This document shows positions 52,791-60,797 of a DNA stretch of 64,000 nt, piece after piece. The position numbers and the translations under genes are program-made. The DNA is from UBA7957 sp965222695 (lineage in GTDB: Bacteria > Pseudomonadota > Gammaproteobacteria > Granulosicoccales > Granulosicoccaceae), in the NCBI GenBank assembly GCA_965222695.1, contig OZ244967.1, positions 5,084,001 through 5,148,000 of the forward strand, in the 5' to 3' direction. The notes under the pieces were generated by a model. It saw only the letters and a program-made list of their open reading frames with translations. It made no database searches and was not told where the DNA came from. How positions within the stretch are numbered: the first letter of the stretch is position 1; the number at the start of each line of letters is the position of its first letter.

Positions 52791-54734
52791 CTACCCCTGC
52801 GCAGCCGAATAAGTGTTGAGATCACTGATGCGCAAATCGGCTGAAATCTTACCGGTGCGGCCATCCTCGAAGCTGACCTCGGTTTCCACAAAACACGATT
52901 CTTGATTGCTGTACAAAGCATCGATCAATACGCCGTAGCGGTCGGCGATAAAAGGCCTTCGGACTTTGCGGGTGCGAGTCAGTTCGCCGTCGTCGGCATC
53001 CAGCTCCTTGTGCAGTATCAGAAAGCGGGTGATCTGCGAATGCGACAGCATCGGGTCCCCGATCAGATCCTGGTTGACCTGTTCTATGCTTTCCTGTACC
53101 AATTTGTAAACCTGCTCTTTAGCAGCCAGTTCCTGATAACTGGCGTAAGGAATATTCTGTTTTTCCGCCCAAACGCCGACAGCCTCCATATCGATATTGA
53201 CAAATGCGGTACAGGTATCGCGATCGTTTCCGAAACAGACGGCCTCCTTAATATGCGGGAAGAATTTGAGTTTATTTTCGATGTATTTGGGGGCGAATAA
53301 CTTACCGTTTTTGAACTTGCCGACATCTTTGGCACGGTCGATGATGCGCAGATGACCGTCATCGGTGAAAAAGCCGGCATCTCCGGTATAAACCCAGCCT
53401 TCCTCGTTCTTCGTTTTCAGGGTGGCTTCTTCATTCTTGTAGTAAGTTTTAAAAACACCCGGGCTGCGGTATAAGACTTCACCACTATCATCGATTTCTA
53501 TTTCCACATCCGGTGCGGCGATGCCGACGGTATCCGAACGTACCTGATCATCCGGTTGTACGGTCACGAAAATACTGGCTTCGGTTTGCCCGTAAATCTG
53601 TTTGATATTGATGCCCAGCGATCGGTAAAAATCGAATATCTCCGGCCCGATCGCTTCGCCGGCGGTATAGGCTATGCGGATACGGCTCATGCCCAGGGTA
53701 TTTTTCAAGGGGCCGTATACAAGTATGTTACCGACGGCATACAGCAGTCTTTCGGACACGGAGATCGGCTTGCCTTCGAGTTTACGGATCCCGATTCTTC
53801 GCGCGACATCCATAAAATAGTGAAATACTTTCTGCTTGATCGGAGCAGCGTCCTGCATCCGGATAGTGACCGAAGTCAATAGATTTTCAAATATGCTTGG
53901 CGGTGCGAAATAATAGGTCGGGCCGATTTCCCTTAAATCATGGGGTACGGTTGCCGGGCTTTCCGGGCAACTGACGCAAAAACCGGCCACATAAGATTGC
54001 GCATAGGAAAACAGGTGGTCGCCAACCCAGGCCATTGGAAGATAAGCGAGCGTTTCTTCATCCTGGGTGAGTTTTTCCAGCTCAACGCCGTTACGTGCTG
54101 AAATCACGATATTATCGTAAGTCAGTACCACGCCTTTCGGTTTTCCGGTGGTGCCGGACGTATAGAGGATGATGGCGTCGTCCGCACCCTTGCCCCGGTT
54201 CACGGTTTCGGTGAAAAAATCCGGCTGCTGTTGCTGCAGTTCCCGGCCTTTTTCCTGCACGGATTCGAAGCTGAACAGGTCGGGCAGATCGTAATCCTCC
54301 AAACCCCGGGGGTCATCGTAAATAATGAACTTCAGATGCGGGCAAAGCTCTTTTATCTCCAGCAGCTTGTCCACCTGCTCCTGATCTTCGACCACGGCAA
54401 TTACAGCGTCGGAGTGATCAACCACGTAAGCCATTTCATCGGCAACAGCATCCTGGTAAGTCGGAACGGGAACCGCGCCCAGACATTGTGTGGCAGCCAT
54501 TGACCAGTAAAGCCGGGGCCGATTGTCGCCCACGATAATCAGTTTTTCGCCTTTACTCAGACCCATCGCCGATAAGCCGCAGGTGAGGTCTTTAACTTCT
54601 TTGCAAACATCCTCCCACGTCCAGCTTTGCCATATCCCGAGATCTTTTTCTCGGATTGCCGGTCTTTTCGCCGAGCTCTTTGCGCGTTCCAAAAGTATTT
54701 TTGGAAAGGTGTCTAACATATTGATAATGGCCAC
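52791..54734 (-). CDS. Long-chain-type acyl-CoA synthetase (AMP-forming)
   Basis: 647 residues of the FadD15/FAA-like branch. The AMP-binding motif is IILYTSGTTGKPKGVVLTYDN, then YLPMAWVGDHLF, IKQIYGQTEASIF and the hinge/motor GWVYTGDAGFFTDDGHLRIIDRAKD with KNGKLFAPKYIE. It should convert a carboxylic acid to its CoA thioester. It leads the operon with LivGHMKF and the PaaK-like ligase, an arrangement seen in many proteobacteria where the acid is imported and activated. An acyl-CoA dehydrogenase gene diverges from it 105 bases away. Confidence 0.94.
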   Translation of the reverse strand: MAIINMLDTFPKILLERAKSSAKRPAIREKDLGIWQSWTWEDVCKEVKDLTCGLSAMGLSKGEKLIIVGDNRPRLYWSMAATQCLGAVPVPTYQDAVADEMAYVVDHSDAVIAVVEDQEQVDKLLEIKELCPHLKFIIYDDPRGLEDYDLPDLFSFESVQEKGRELQQQQPDFFTETVNRGKGADDAIILYTSGTTGKPKGVVLTYDNIVISARNGVELEKLTQDEETLAYLPMAWVGDHLFSYAQSYVAGFCVSCPESPATVPHDLREIGPTYYFAPPSIFENLLTSVTIRMQDAAPIKQKVFHYFMDVARRIGIRKLEGKPISVSERLLYAVGNILVYGPLKNTLGMSRIRIAYTAGEAIGPEIFDFYRSLGINIKQIYGQTEASIFVTVQPDDQVRSDTVGIAAPDVEIEIDDSGEVLYRSPGVFKTYYKNEEATLKTKNEEGWVYTGDAGFFTDDGHLRIIDRAKDVGKFKNGKLFAPKYIENKLKFFPHIKEAVCFGNDRDTCTAFVNIDMEAVGVWAEKQNIPYASYQELAAKEQVYKLVQESIEQVNQDLIGDPMLSHSQITRFLILHKELDADDGELTRTRKVRRPFIADRYGVLIDALYSNQESCFVETEVSFEDGRTGKISADLRISDLNTYSAAQG

Positions 54735-54839
54735 CCTTGTGATACAGAAATACCGGATCCGCTGAGGATATCAGTATCTATTTACTGCGTCTACTAGACT
54801 ATAGTAGCCTATTGAAAGCAACGGCCTGGAGAGATCAGA

Positions 54840-56636
54840 ATGACAGTTTACGCAGCCCCCATCAAGGACATGCAATTTATTTTGAACGAGATCGCGGCAA
54901 TGGAAAAGGTCCGGGAGATACCGCTTTACCGGGAGACCGATGCGGATCTGGTCGATGCCGTTCTGGAGGAGGCGTCGCGTTTTGCGGAACAACAGATTGC
55001 TCCTTTGAACAGCGGTGCCGATCAACAGGGGGCCGTTTTGCTTGACGGAGCCGTCAAGCCCTCGCCCGGCTTTACCGAGGCATATCGGAATTTTGTGGAA
55101 AGCGGATGGGGAAGTCTCAGTTATGACGTCGAATATGGAGGGCAGGGCCAGCCTCACCTGCTCGGCGCACCGGTCGGTGAGATGTGGCAATCTGCAAGCC
55201 TGGCATTTTCTCTGTGCCCCATGCTGACGGCCAGTGCCGTTTTGGCCTTGTCCAGACACGGTAGTGAAGCGCTGAAGTCGCTCTATTTGGAAAAACTGAT
55301 CAGTGGCGAATGGACCGGAACCATGCATTTGACGGAACCGCAAGCCGGTACCGATCTCGCTTCAATAAAGACCCGCGTAGCTAAAGGGATTATTGAATCC
55401 GGGGAAACGGAGTATCGCATGTACGGACAAAAGATTTTCATCACCTGGGGCGATCACGATATGACGGACAATATACTGCATTTCGTGCTTGCACGACTTG
55501 ACGGAGCACCCGAAGGCATTCACGGCTTGTCTTTATTCCTGGTGCCGAAATTTTGTCTTGACGAAAAAGGCCTGCCGGGTGAGCGTAATGATGTTTACCC
55601 GCTTTCGCTTGAACACAAACTGGGTATTCACGGCAGCCCGACTTGCGTGATGAGTTTCGGCGACGATCAAGGTGCGGTTGCTTATCTTGTGGGAGATGAA
55701 AACAAGGGAATCAACTGCATGTTTACCATGATGAACAATGCACGCCTGGAGGTGGGTGTGCAGGGTTTGTCGATTTCCGAACGTGCCTATCAACAGGCAA
55801 AAGCCTATGCGGTCGAGCGGGTGCAGGGCAGTTCGCCGGAGGCAGGGAAAATCAGAATTATCGAGTATCCGGATGTGCGCCGGATGTTGATGCTGATGAA
55901 ATCCCAGATCGAAGCCATGCGGGCTGCAGTTTACGTAACTGCCGGGCAGATTGATCTGGCGGAAAAGTCGGACGATCCCGAGCTTGGAAAAATCGCTCAG
56001 GCCAGGGTTGACCTGTTGATACCGGTTGTCAAAGGCTGGTGTACCGAAACCAGCCAGGAAATTGCGTCTTTGAATATCCAAGTGCACGGCGGTATGGGTT
56101 TTATTGAGGAAACCGGAGCAGCGCAACATTTCCGTGATGCGCGGATTCTGACGATCTATGAAGGAACGACGGGAATTCAGGCCGGCGACTTGGTCAAGAG
56201 AAAGTTAATTCGCGATCACGGAACCGCCATGTCACACCTGATCGAGGGCATTCGGGCAACTGAATCCGAACTCGCCGATGCAGGCGGGCGGCTTCAGTTT
56301 CTCTCCGAGAAATTATCCGCGGCAAGGTCCGCCTTGCAGGATTCGTTAAACCATTTGATCAGCCAGGCGTCTGAAGACACCCATCATGCCGGCGCGGCTT
56401 CGGTGAATATGCTTATGCAGAGTGGTGTCACCATCGGCGGCTGGCTGATGGCGCAAGCCGCTTTGCGGGCGAAAGACCGACTAGCCGAGGCGGACAGCGA
56501 TCAGGAGTTTCTGGAAGCTAAAATCGACACAGCCCGGTTCTACGCGGCACATGTGTTGCCACGGGCTTTGTCTTACCGCGATATCGTATTGGCCGGAAGC
56601 GAATGCGTAATGGCTTTGGGCGAGAATCAACTCTAA
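54840..56636 (+). CDS. Acyl-CoA dehydrogenase (DmdC/AcdA-like long form)
   Basis: 598 residues, the longer type with an extra C-terminal domain. FAD/substrate motifs are MHLTEPQAGTDLASIKTR and KIFITWGDHDMTDNI, with NNARLEVGVQGL in the middle. QVHGGMGFIEETGAAQHFRDARILTIYEGTTGIQ-type sequence near the end of the core contains the probable catalytic base Glu441. The last 130 residues are helical. It fits dehydrogenases related to methylmercaptopropionyl-CoA dehydrogenase, but sequence does not define the substrate. The divergent acyl-CoA synthetase suggests it takes the next step in the same pathway. Confidence 0.93.
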   Translation: MTVYAAPIKDMQFILNEIAAMEKVREIPLYRETDADLVDAVLEEASRFAEQQIAPLNSGADQQGAVLLDGAVKPSPGFTEAYRNFVESGWGSLSYDVEYGGQGQPHLLGAPVGEMWQSASLAFSLCPMLTASAVLALSRHGSEALKSLYLEKLISGEWTGTMHLTEPQAGTDLASIKTRVAKGIIESGETEYRMYGQKIFITWGDHDMTDNILHFVLARLDGAPEGIHGLSLFLVPKFCLDEKGLPGERNDVYPLSLEHKLGIHGSPTCVMSFGDDQGAVAYLVGDENKGINCMFTMMNNARLEVGVQGLSISERAYQQAKAYAVERVQGSSPEAGKIRIIEYPDVRRMLMLMKSQIEAMRAAVYVTAGQIDLAEKSDDPELGKIAQARVDLLIPVVKGWCTETSQEIASLNIQVHGGMGFIEETGAAQHFRDARILTIYEGTTGIQAGDLVKRKLIRDHGTAMSHLIEGIRATESELADAGGRLQFLSEKLSAARSALQDSLNHLISQASEDTHHAGAASVNMLMQSGVTIGGWLMAQAALRAKDRLAEADSDQEFLEAKIDTARFYAAHVLPRALSYRDIVLAGSECVMALGENQL

Positions 56637-56655
56637 TCAGAATCTCTCAGTTTGG

Positions 56656-57909
56656 CTACCCGGGTCGTCCGTCGACCCGGGCTTTAATCAGCATCGGCAG
56701 ATAAATAGCCAAGGTTGCGGCAAACGCAATCATCCACAGAATCTGGGCCAGAACGATCCACCACTGGTAGTGGGAGGAGTCAATAAGCGGAAAGACTATC
56801 CTGAAAACGGCTCCGGTCGTCAAAATAATGAAAATACCTTTGAGCGATTTCGGCGGATCAAATACGTTTCTGCCGGTATGACCGAGGGATACCCGGGCAA
56901 TCATGCCCAGACTGATCAGACCCACTCCCCCGTAGGCCAGGCTGTGTACAGCGATAAACGGCGATATTCCCGCCCATACCGATACGGCCTTCAATAAAAA
57001 GCCAAGTGCGATCCATACGTAGGCCAGATAGAGAATCCAAAGCAGGGGCTTCTTCCAGATTTCCACATGGTGCCAGTGATATAAACGAAAACCGTGTAAT
57101 ATAAACTGTGCCAAAGCGAGTAGGGCGGTCAGCTGGCTGTTCCGATCGACAATGTCGGATACGGCAAACATCAAGAACAGCACAAGACTGCCTATATCGG
57201 CCAATTTGAAATTTTTCGCCTGAAACGGTTGTTCTATACCTTTTTCGATAAAGAAAGGTATTAAACGCCTTATCATGGTTAGAACCAGTGCCAGGAGCAG
57301 ATAAAATCCGGCATAGAGCCCGATTCTGTCGCCGTCCGGTATGATGCCGAACAATCCCAGGTAAAATACAAGGTTGGCGGCTGTGATCAGCAACAGCTTG
57401 CTGATGATTCCGGCCTGCATCCATTGCCTCTTTTTCGCGATCGGATGTATGGCCGCAACGAACAAACCTATGCCGAAAGCGGTATCCAGAAACGCTGTCA
57501 GCGGTAGCAGGGAATCGTCGCTGACCAGCGGAAGTATCCTCGGAAGTAACCAAAGCAACAACAGCCCCAGCAGCGGTTTGTTATTCAGGGTGGGAACACC
57601 TGTCCAGTTGCGGATCGCGGTCAACAGAAATCCGGCGACCACTGCTATGCTGTAGCCGAATACCATCTCATGTGCATGCCAAAGCATGGTTGGATACTTT
57701 GTTGCGGGTAAGGACCAGCCGTTGATGTAAATCAGCATCCAGGCTAATACAGAAATTACCGCAAAACACAGGGATGCGGTAAAAAACGGTCTAAAGCCTA
57801 ATTGTAAAAATGCGGTCTTGTGCGGGTAAGGTTCTTCAATTGTCAACATCGCAGAAAATCTTGATTTGTCCGGCAAGGTGGCATGGGTGTTCGGAGCCAT
57901 TGATGACAT
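56656..57909 (-). CDS. nnrS: NnrS-family membrane protein (nitric oxide response)
   Basis: 417 residues with about twelve membrane helices. The NnrS signature is LGFRPFFTASLCFA near the N-terminus and WHAHEMVFGYSIAVVAGFLLTAIRNWTG next, with His residues for haem/copper. RLIPFFIEKG and LGMIARVSLGHTGR follow. NnrS proteins lessen nitrosative stress in other bacteria. The gene diverges from the nsrR-type regulator across a gap with a clear NsrR-like dyad, so induction by NO is likely. Confidence 0.94.
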   Translation of the reverse strand: MSSMAPNTHATLPDKSRFSAMLTIEEPYPHKTAFLQLGFRPFFTASLCFAVISVLAWMLIYINGWSLPATKYPTMLWHAHEMVFGYSIAVVAGFLLTAIRNWTGVPTLNNKPLLGLLLLWLLPRILPLVSDDSLLPLTAFLDTAFGIGLFVAAIHPIAKKRQWMQAGIISKLLLITAANLVFYLGLFGIIPDGDRIGLYAGFYLLLALVLTMIRRLIPFFIEKGIEQPFQAKNFKLADIGSLVLFLMFAVSDIVDRNSQLTALLALAQFILHGFRLYHWHHVEIWKKPLLWILYLAYVWIALGFLLKAVSVWAGISPFIAVHSLAYGGVGLISLGMIARVSLGHTGRNVFDPPKSLKGIFIILTTGAVFRIVFPLIDSSHYQWWIVLAQILWMIAFAATLAIYLPMLIKARVDGRPG

Positions 57910-57942
57910 ATCCCGTGTCGGGCAATGGTGTCCAGTGATTTA

Positions 57943-57965
57943 AAGGTGTATACTATTTGCATCTT
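57943..57965. promoter_or_regulatory. NsrR-like operator between nnrS and nsrR
   Basis: AAGGTGTATACTATTTGCATCTT is an 11-1-11 dyad. Its half sites are AAGATGCAAAT and AAGGTGTATAC, both close to the NsrR half site AAGATGYA known from E. coli. It lies in the divergent nnrS/nsrR gap, where it would control both genes. I judged it by eye against the known motif. Confidence 0.75.
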
Positions 57966-58004
57966 TTAATCCTGTCAACCGGCAAGATCGGCAAAGATTC
58001 GCTT

Positions 58005-58445
58005 ATGCAAATTACTCGATACACGGATTATTCGCTACGGGTTCTGCTCTATCTGAGCGGATTGAAAAAAGGCGAACTCGCAACTATCACCCACATCGCA
58101 AGCGCCTACGGTATATCACGTAATCATGTGGTTAAGGTGGTGCACAATCTGGGTTTGCTCGGTTATGTATTCACGCAGCGCGGAAGAGCAGGGGGAATCC
58201 GGTTACGGCTTCGGCCCGAAGAGATCGGAATCGGTCAGGTTGTGCGACAGGTTGAAGCAACGCTGACGCCGGTCAACTGTGAATCTCTGGACTGCCCCCT
58301 GGTTGGGACTTGCTCACTCTTTTCGATGCTGGAAGAAGCGGTCCGGGCCTACCTGGATGTATTGGATCAGCACACCCTTGCGGATGTGATGTCGGATAGG
58401 GATACCTACCGGCAGGTGCGGTATTTGGTCATGTCCGACGCATAA
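58005..58445 (+). CDS. nsrR: Rrf2-family NO-sensing repressor NsrR
   Basis: 146 residues. N-terminal winged helix MQITRYTDYSLRVLLYL, then ITHIASAYGISRNHVVKVVHNL, and the wing RAGGIRL. Three cysteines at 92, 97 and 103 (VNCESLDC and GTCSL) match the cluster ligands of E. coli NsrR, Cys91/96/102. It should hold an iron-sulfur cluster that NO destroys, releasing the DNA. I chose ATG 58005 because MQITRYTDY is the family N-terminus; an in-frame ATG at 57957 would cover the operator. Confidence 0.95.
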   Translation: MQITRYTDYSLRVLLYLSGLKKGELATITHIASAYGISRNHVVKVVHNLGLLGYVFTQRGRAGGIRLRLRPEEIGIGQVVRQVEATLTPVNCESLDCPLVGTCSLFSMLEEAVRAYLDVLDQHTLADVMSDRDTYRQVRYLVMSDA

Positions 58446-58480
58446 TTTCCAAAACCCGACCCACCCCTCATCCGTAGAAG

Positions 58481-58542
58481 CTTGCCCTGCAAGCGAAAAT
58501 CCCCTGAGCAGGACCCATCGCGAGGGAGCCTCGCTCCTACGG
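58481..58542. repeat. REP pair, copy 2
   Basis: CTTGCCCTGCAAGCGAAAA at 58481-58499, a short hairpin with an AAAA tail, is followed by the TCGCGAGGGAGCCTCGCTCCTACGG palindrome at 58518-58542. The same two parts occur in the same order at 60617-60679. It fills the gap between nsrR and the thiolase gene. Confidence 0.75.
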
Positions 58543-58673
58543 TGGGTATCGGGGGCGGATATTTTCTTTTGCAACGCAGCGGAAATCAGTTAATCTAACG
58601 GTACTCTGCGGAGTTGCCCGACAATTCGTACCCGGCCTATCAACCGTCAGATCAATACTCAGTGAGACAGATC

Positions 58674-59864
58674 ATGGAAAACAAAGACCCCATTGTGATC
58701 GTCAGCGCCGCTCGCACTCCGATGGGCGGATTCCAGGGATGTATGAGCGCGGCAAGCGCGCCGCAACTGGGCGCCAACGTCATCAAAGCCGTGACAGACC
58801 GGGCCGGGATGCCCGCCGATGCGGTGCAAGAGGTCTATATGGGCAATGTATTGCCTGCGGGTCTGGGACAGGCACCGACCAGACAGGCGAGCCTGGCGGC
58901 CGGATTACCTCAGAGCGTCCAATGTACAGGAGTCAGCAAGGTATGCGGTTCCGGAATGAAAGCGGTTATTCTGGCCCATGATATTTTGATGGCCGGCAGT
59001 AGCGACGTCATTGTCGCGGGCGGTATGGAATCGATGAGTAATGCCCCTTATCTGCTGGACAAGGCGCGCAGCGGCTATCGCCTGGGTCATGGACGCACGA
59101 CGGACCATATGTTTCTCGACGGACTGGAAGATGCCTATTTTGATAAGGGAAAGCTGATGGGCACTTTTGCCGAACAGTGTGCAAACCATTATCAGTTCTC
59201 CCGGGAGGAACAGGATGCTTACGCGATAAACTCGCTTCAACGTTCGAAAGCCGCCATAGAAGACGGAACCTTCGGTGAAGAAGTTTCGGTGTTGACGATC
59301 AGCGGGCGAAAGGGGGATACACTGATCGAGCACGATGAACAGCCGCTGACCGCCAGGCCGGATAAAATTTCGTCTCTGCGGCCTGCGTTTGATAAAAACG
59401 GCACGGTAACCGCGGCCAACTCCAGTTCCATTTCCGATGGCGCGGCTGCATTGTTGTTGATGCGCCTGTCGCAGGCTGAACAGCAAGGTTTGGCGCCCAT
59501 GGCGAAAATTGCCGGACATGCGGGCTTTGCCGGCGAACCTTGCTGGTTTACTACAGCTCCGGTATATGCGATGCGCGCTTTGGCCGACAAACTCGATTGC
59601 AAAGTGACCGATTTCGATCTCTATGAAATCAACGAGGCTTTTGCGGTAGTCACCATGGCGGCGATGCGGGAACTGGATCTCGATCACCAAAAGGTTAACA
59701 TCCATGGTGGCGCCTGCGCGCTGGGGCATCCGATCGGCGCATCCGGTGCAAGGATTTTAGTGACCTTGCTACATGCGCTAAAGCACCGGGGATTGAAGAG
59801 CGGCATGGCCTCGCTTTGTATCGGCGGAGGGGAGGCCACGGCGATTGCGGTTGAAATGCTATAG
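58674..59864 (+). CDS. Thiolase (acetyl-CoA acyltransferase)
   Basis: 396 residues. It starts VIVSAARTPMGGFQG. The acylated Cys91 is in SKVCGSGMKAV, His352 is in GGACALGHPIGASGAR and Cys382 is in CIGGGEATAIAVE, so the catalytic set is complete. The ending (GGGEATAIAVE) suits biosynthetic or catabolic acetyl-CoA C-acetyltransferases. It may finish the beta-oxidation started by the CoA ligase and acyl-CoA dehydrogenase nearby. I chose ATG 58674; the frame also contains ATG 58614, which adds an unlikely N-terminus. A DsbA-fold isomerase gene follows 24 bases on. Confidence 0.95.
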   Translation: MENKDPIVIVSAARTPMGGFQGCMSAASAPQLGANVIKAVTDRAGMPADAVQEVYMGNVLPAGLGQAPTRQASLAAGLPQSVQCTGVSKVCGSGMKAVILAHDILMAGSSDVIVAGGMESMSNAPYLLDKARSGYRLGHGRTTDHMFLDGLEDAYFDKGKLMGTFAEQCANHYQFSREEQDAYAINSLQRSKAAIEDGTFGEEVSVLTISGRKGDTLIEHDEQPLTARPDKISSLRPAFDKNGTVTAANSSSISDGAAALLLMRLSQAEQQGLAPMAKIAGHAGFAGEPCWFTTAPVYAMRALADKLDCKVTDFDLYEINEAFAVVTMAAMRELDLDHQKVNIHGGACALGHPIGASGARILVTLLHALKHRGLKSGMASLCIGGGEATAIAVEML

Positions 59865-59888
59865 GAGCCTGAAAAAGGAACTGACAAG

Positions 59889-60518
59889 GTGAAAACAGTT
59901 GATTGGTATTTTGACTTCATCTCACCCTATGCCTATCTGGCCAGTCAAAGCCTGCATCTGCTGCCGGATGATATACGGATAAGGCCACAGCCTGTATTAT
60001 TTGCCGGTTTGCTGAATCATTGGGATACCAAAGGCCCGGCGGAGATTCAGCCCATGCGGCAATATCTGTTCAGGCATATCGCCTGGGTAGCGCAACAGCA
60101 TCGCATTCCGTTGAATTACCCGCCCCGCCATCCGTTCAACCCTTTAAAGCTTCTGCGATTGTGTCTGTATAAAAACGCCGAGCTGGGTTGTGTTTTGAAC
60201 CTTTTCAGCTTTGTCTGGGAGCGTGGAAAGTCAAGTGATAATCCGGCGGACTGGGAGCAATTGTGCGCCGAACTGGATATTGCCGGGGCCGATGAGAAAA
60301 TTGCCGATCCGGCTATAAAAGAAAAACTGCGTAGCAATACCGAGCTTGCGGTGGAAAGAGGCGTCTTCGGGGTGCCGACGTTTATCGTCGATAAAGAGCT
60401 GTTTTTCGGTCATGATTCCATGCCGTTTCTCTCCGCTTATCTGGAAAATCCGTCACTGTTGCGGCAGGCTGACTTTCGCCGCGCCGACAATCTGCCGGAC
60501 GGGATCCACAGAAAGTAA
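59889..60518 (+). CDS. 2-hydroxychromene-2-carboxylate isomerase-like (DsbA-fold) protein
   Basis: 209 residues. The thioredoxin-fold start WYFDFISPYAYLASQSL has the Ser in place of the DsbA CxxC, as in glutathione-dependent NahD isomerases. PVLFAGLLNHWDTKGPAE and the later GVFGVPTFIVDKELFFGHD also match the family. The start codon is GTG 59889. NahD isomerises a naphthalene-pathway intermediate, but many homologues have no proven reaction. Its place behind a thiolase fits an aromatic or CoA-dependent pathway. Confidence 0.92.
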   Translation: MKTVDWYFDFISPYAYLASQSLHLLPDDIRIRPQPVLFAGLLNHWDTKGPAEIQPMRQYLFRHIAWVAQQHRIPLNYPPRHPFNPLKLLRLCLYKNAELGCVLNLFSFVWERGKSSDNPADWEQLCAELDIAGADEKIADPAIKEKLRSNTELAVERGVFGVPTFIVDKELFFGHDSMPFLSAYLENPSLLRQADFRRADNLPDGIHRK

Positions 60519-60524
60519 GTGTTT

Positions 60525-60797
60525 AGAACCTGTTCAAGATCCCCGTGCCGTCGCGAGAATTTGCTGTTTTGAGGCGCATAGTGACTCTACGCTATGACTA
60601 AAACGCCAAGCAGGAGCTTGCCTGGCAAGCGAAAACCGAATGGCCAAACCCCTTTCGCGAGGTTGCCTCGCTCCTACGGTGTAGAAAAAGCTGTTGTCAT
60701 CACTGCCGCGTAGGGGTATGTGCTGCATACAATCAGGAGGAAATCCGGCCAAATTCGGCGGATTCGCAGCAGGCTGAGAGATCTTAAACAGGCCCTT
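60525..60797. repeat. MITE-like element, copy 5, with nested REP pair
   Basis: About 273 bases. It opens AGAACCTGTTCAAGATCCCCGTG and closes GAGATCTTAAACAGGCCCTTA, the family's inverted ends. The interior is in the opposite orientation to copies 1 and 2 (GAGGCGCATAGTGACTCTACG near the left, GGAGGAAATC and GGCCAAATTC to the right). It has been enlarged by a REP pair at 60617-60679. Its right end supplies the stop codon of proS. Confidence 0.75.
60617..60679. repeat. REP pair, copy 3, inside a MITE
   Basis: CTTGCCTGGCAAGCGAAAA at 60617-60635 and the palindrome TCGCGAGGTTGCCTCGCTCCTACGG at 60655-60679, the same two-part arrangement as at 58481-58542. It splits the MITE sequence between its ACGCC and GTAG-like parts, so the REP pair arrived after the MITE. 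Confidence 0.7.

Noticed and set aside
58905..59729. 274-residue minus-strand ORF opposite the thiolase gene
   Set aside because: Antisense shadow; the plus frame has all thiolase catalytic residues.
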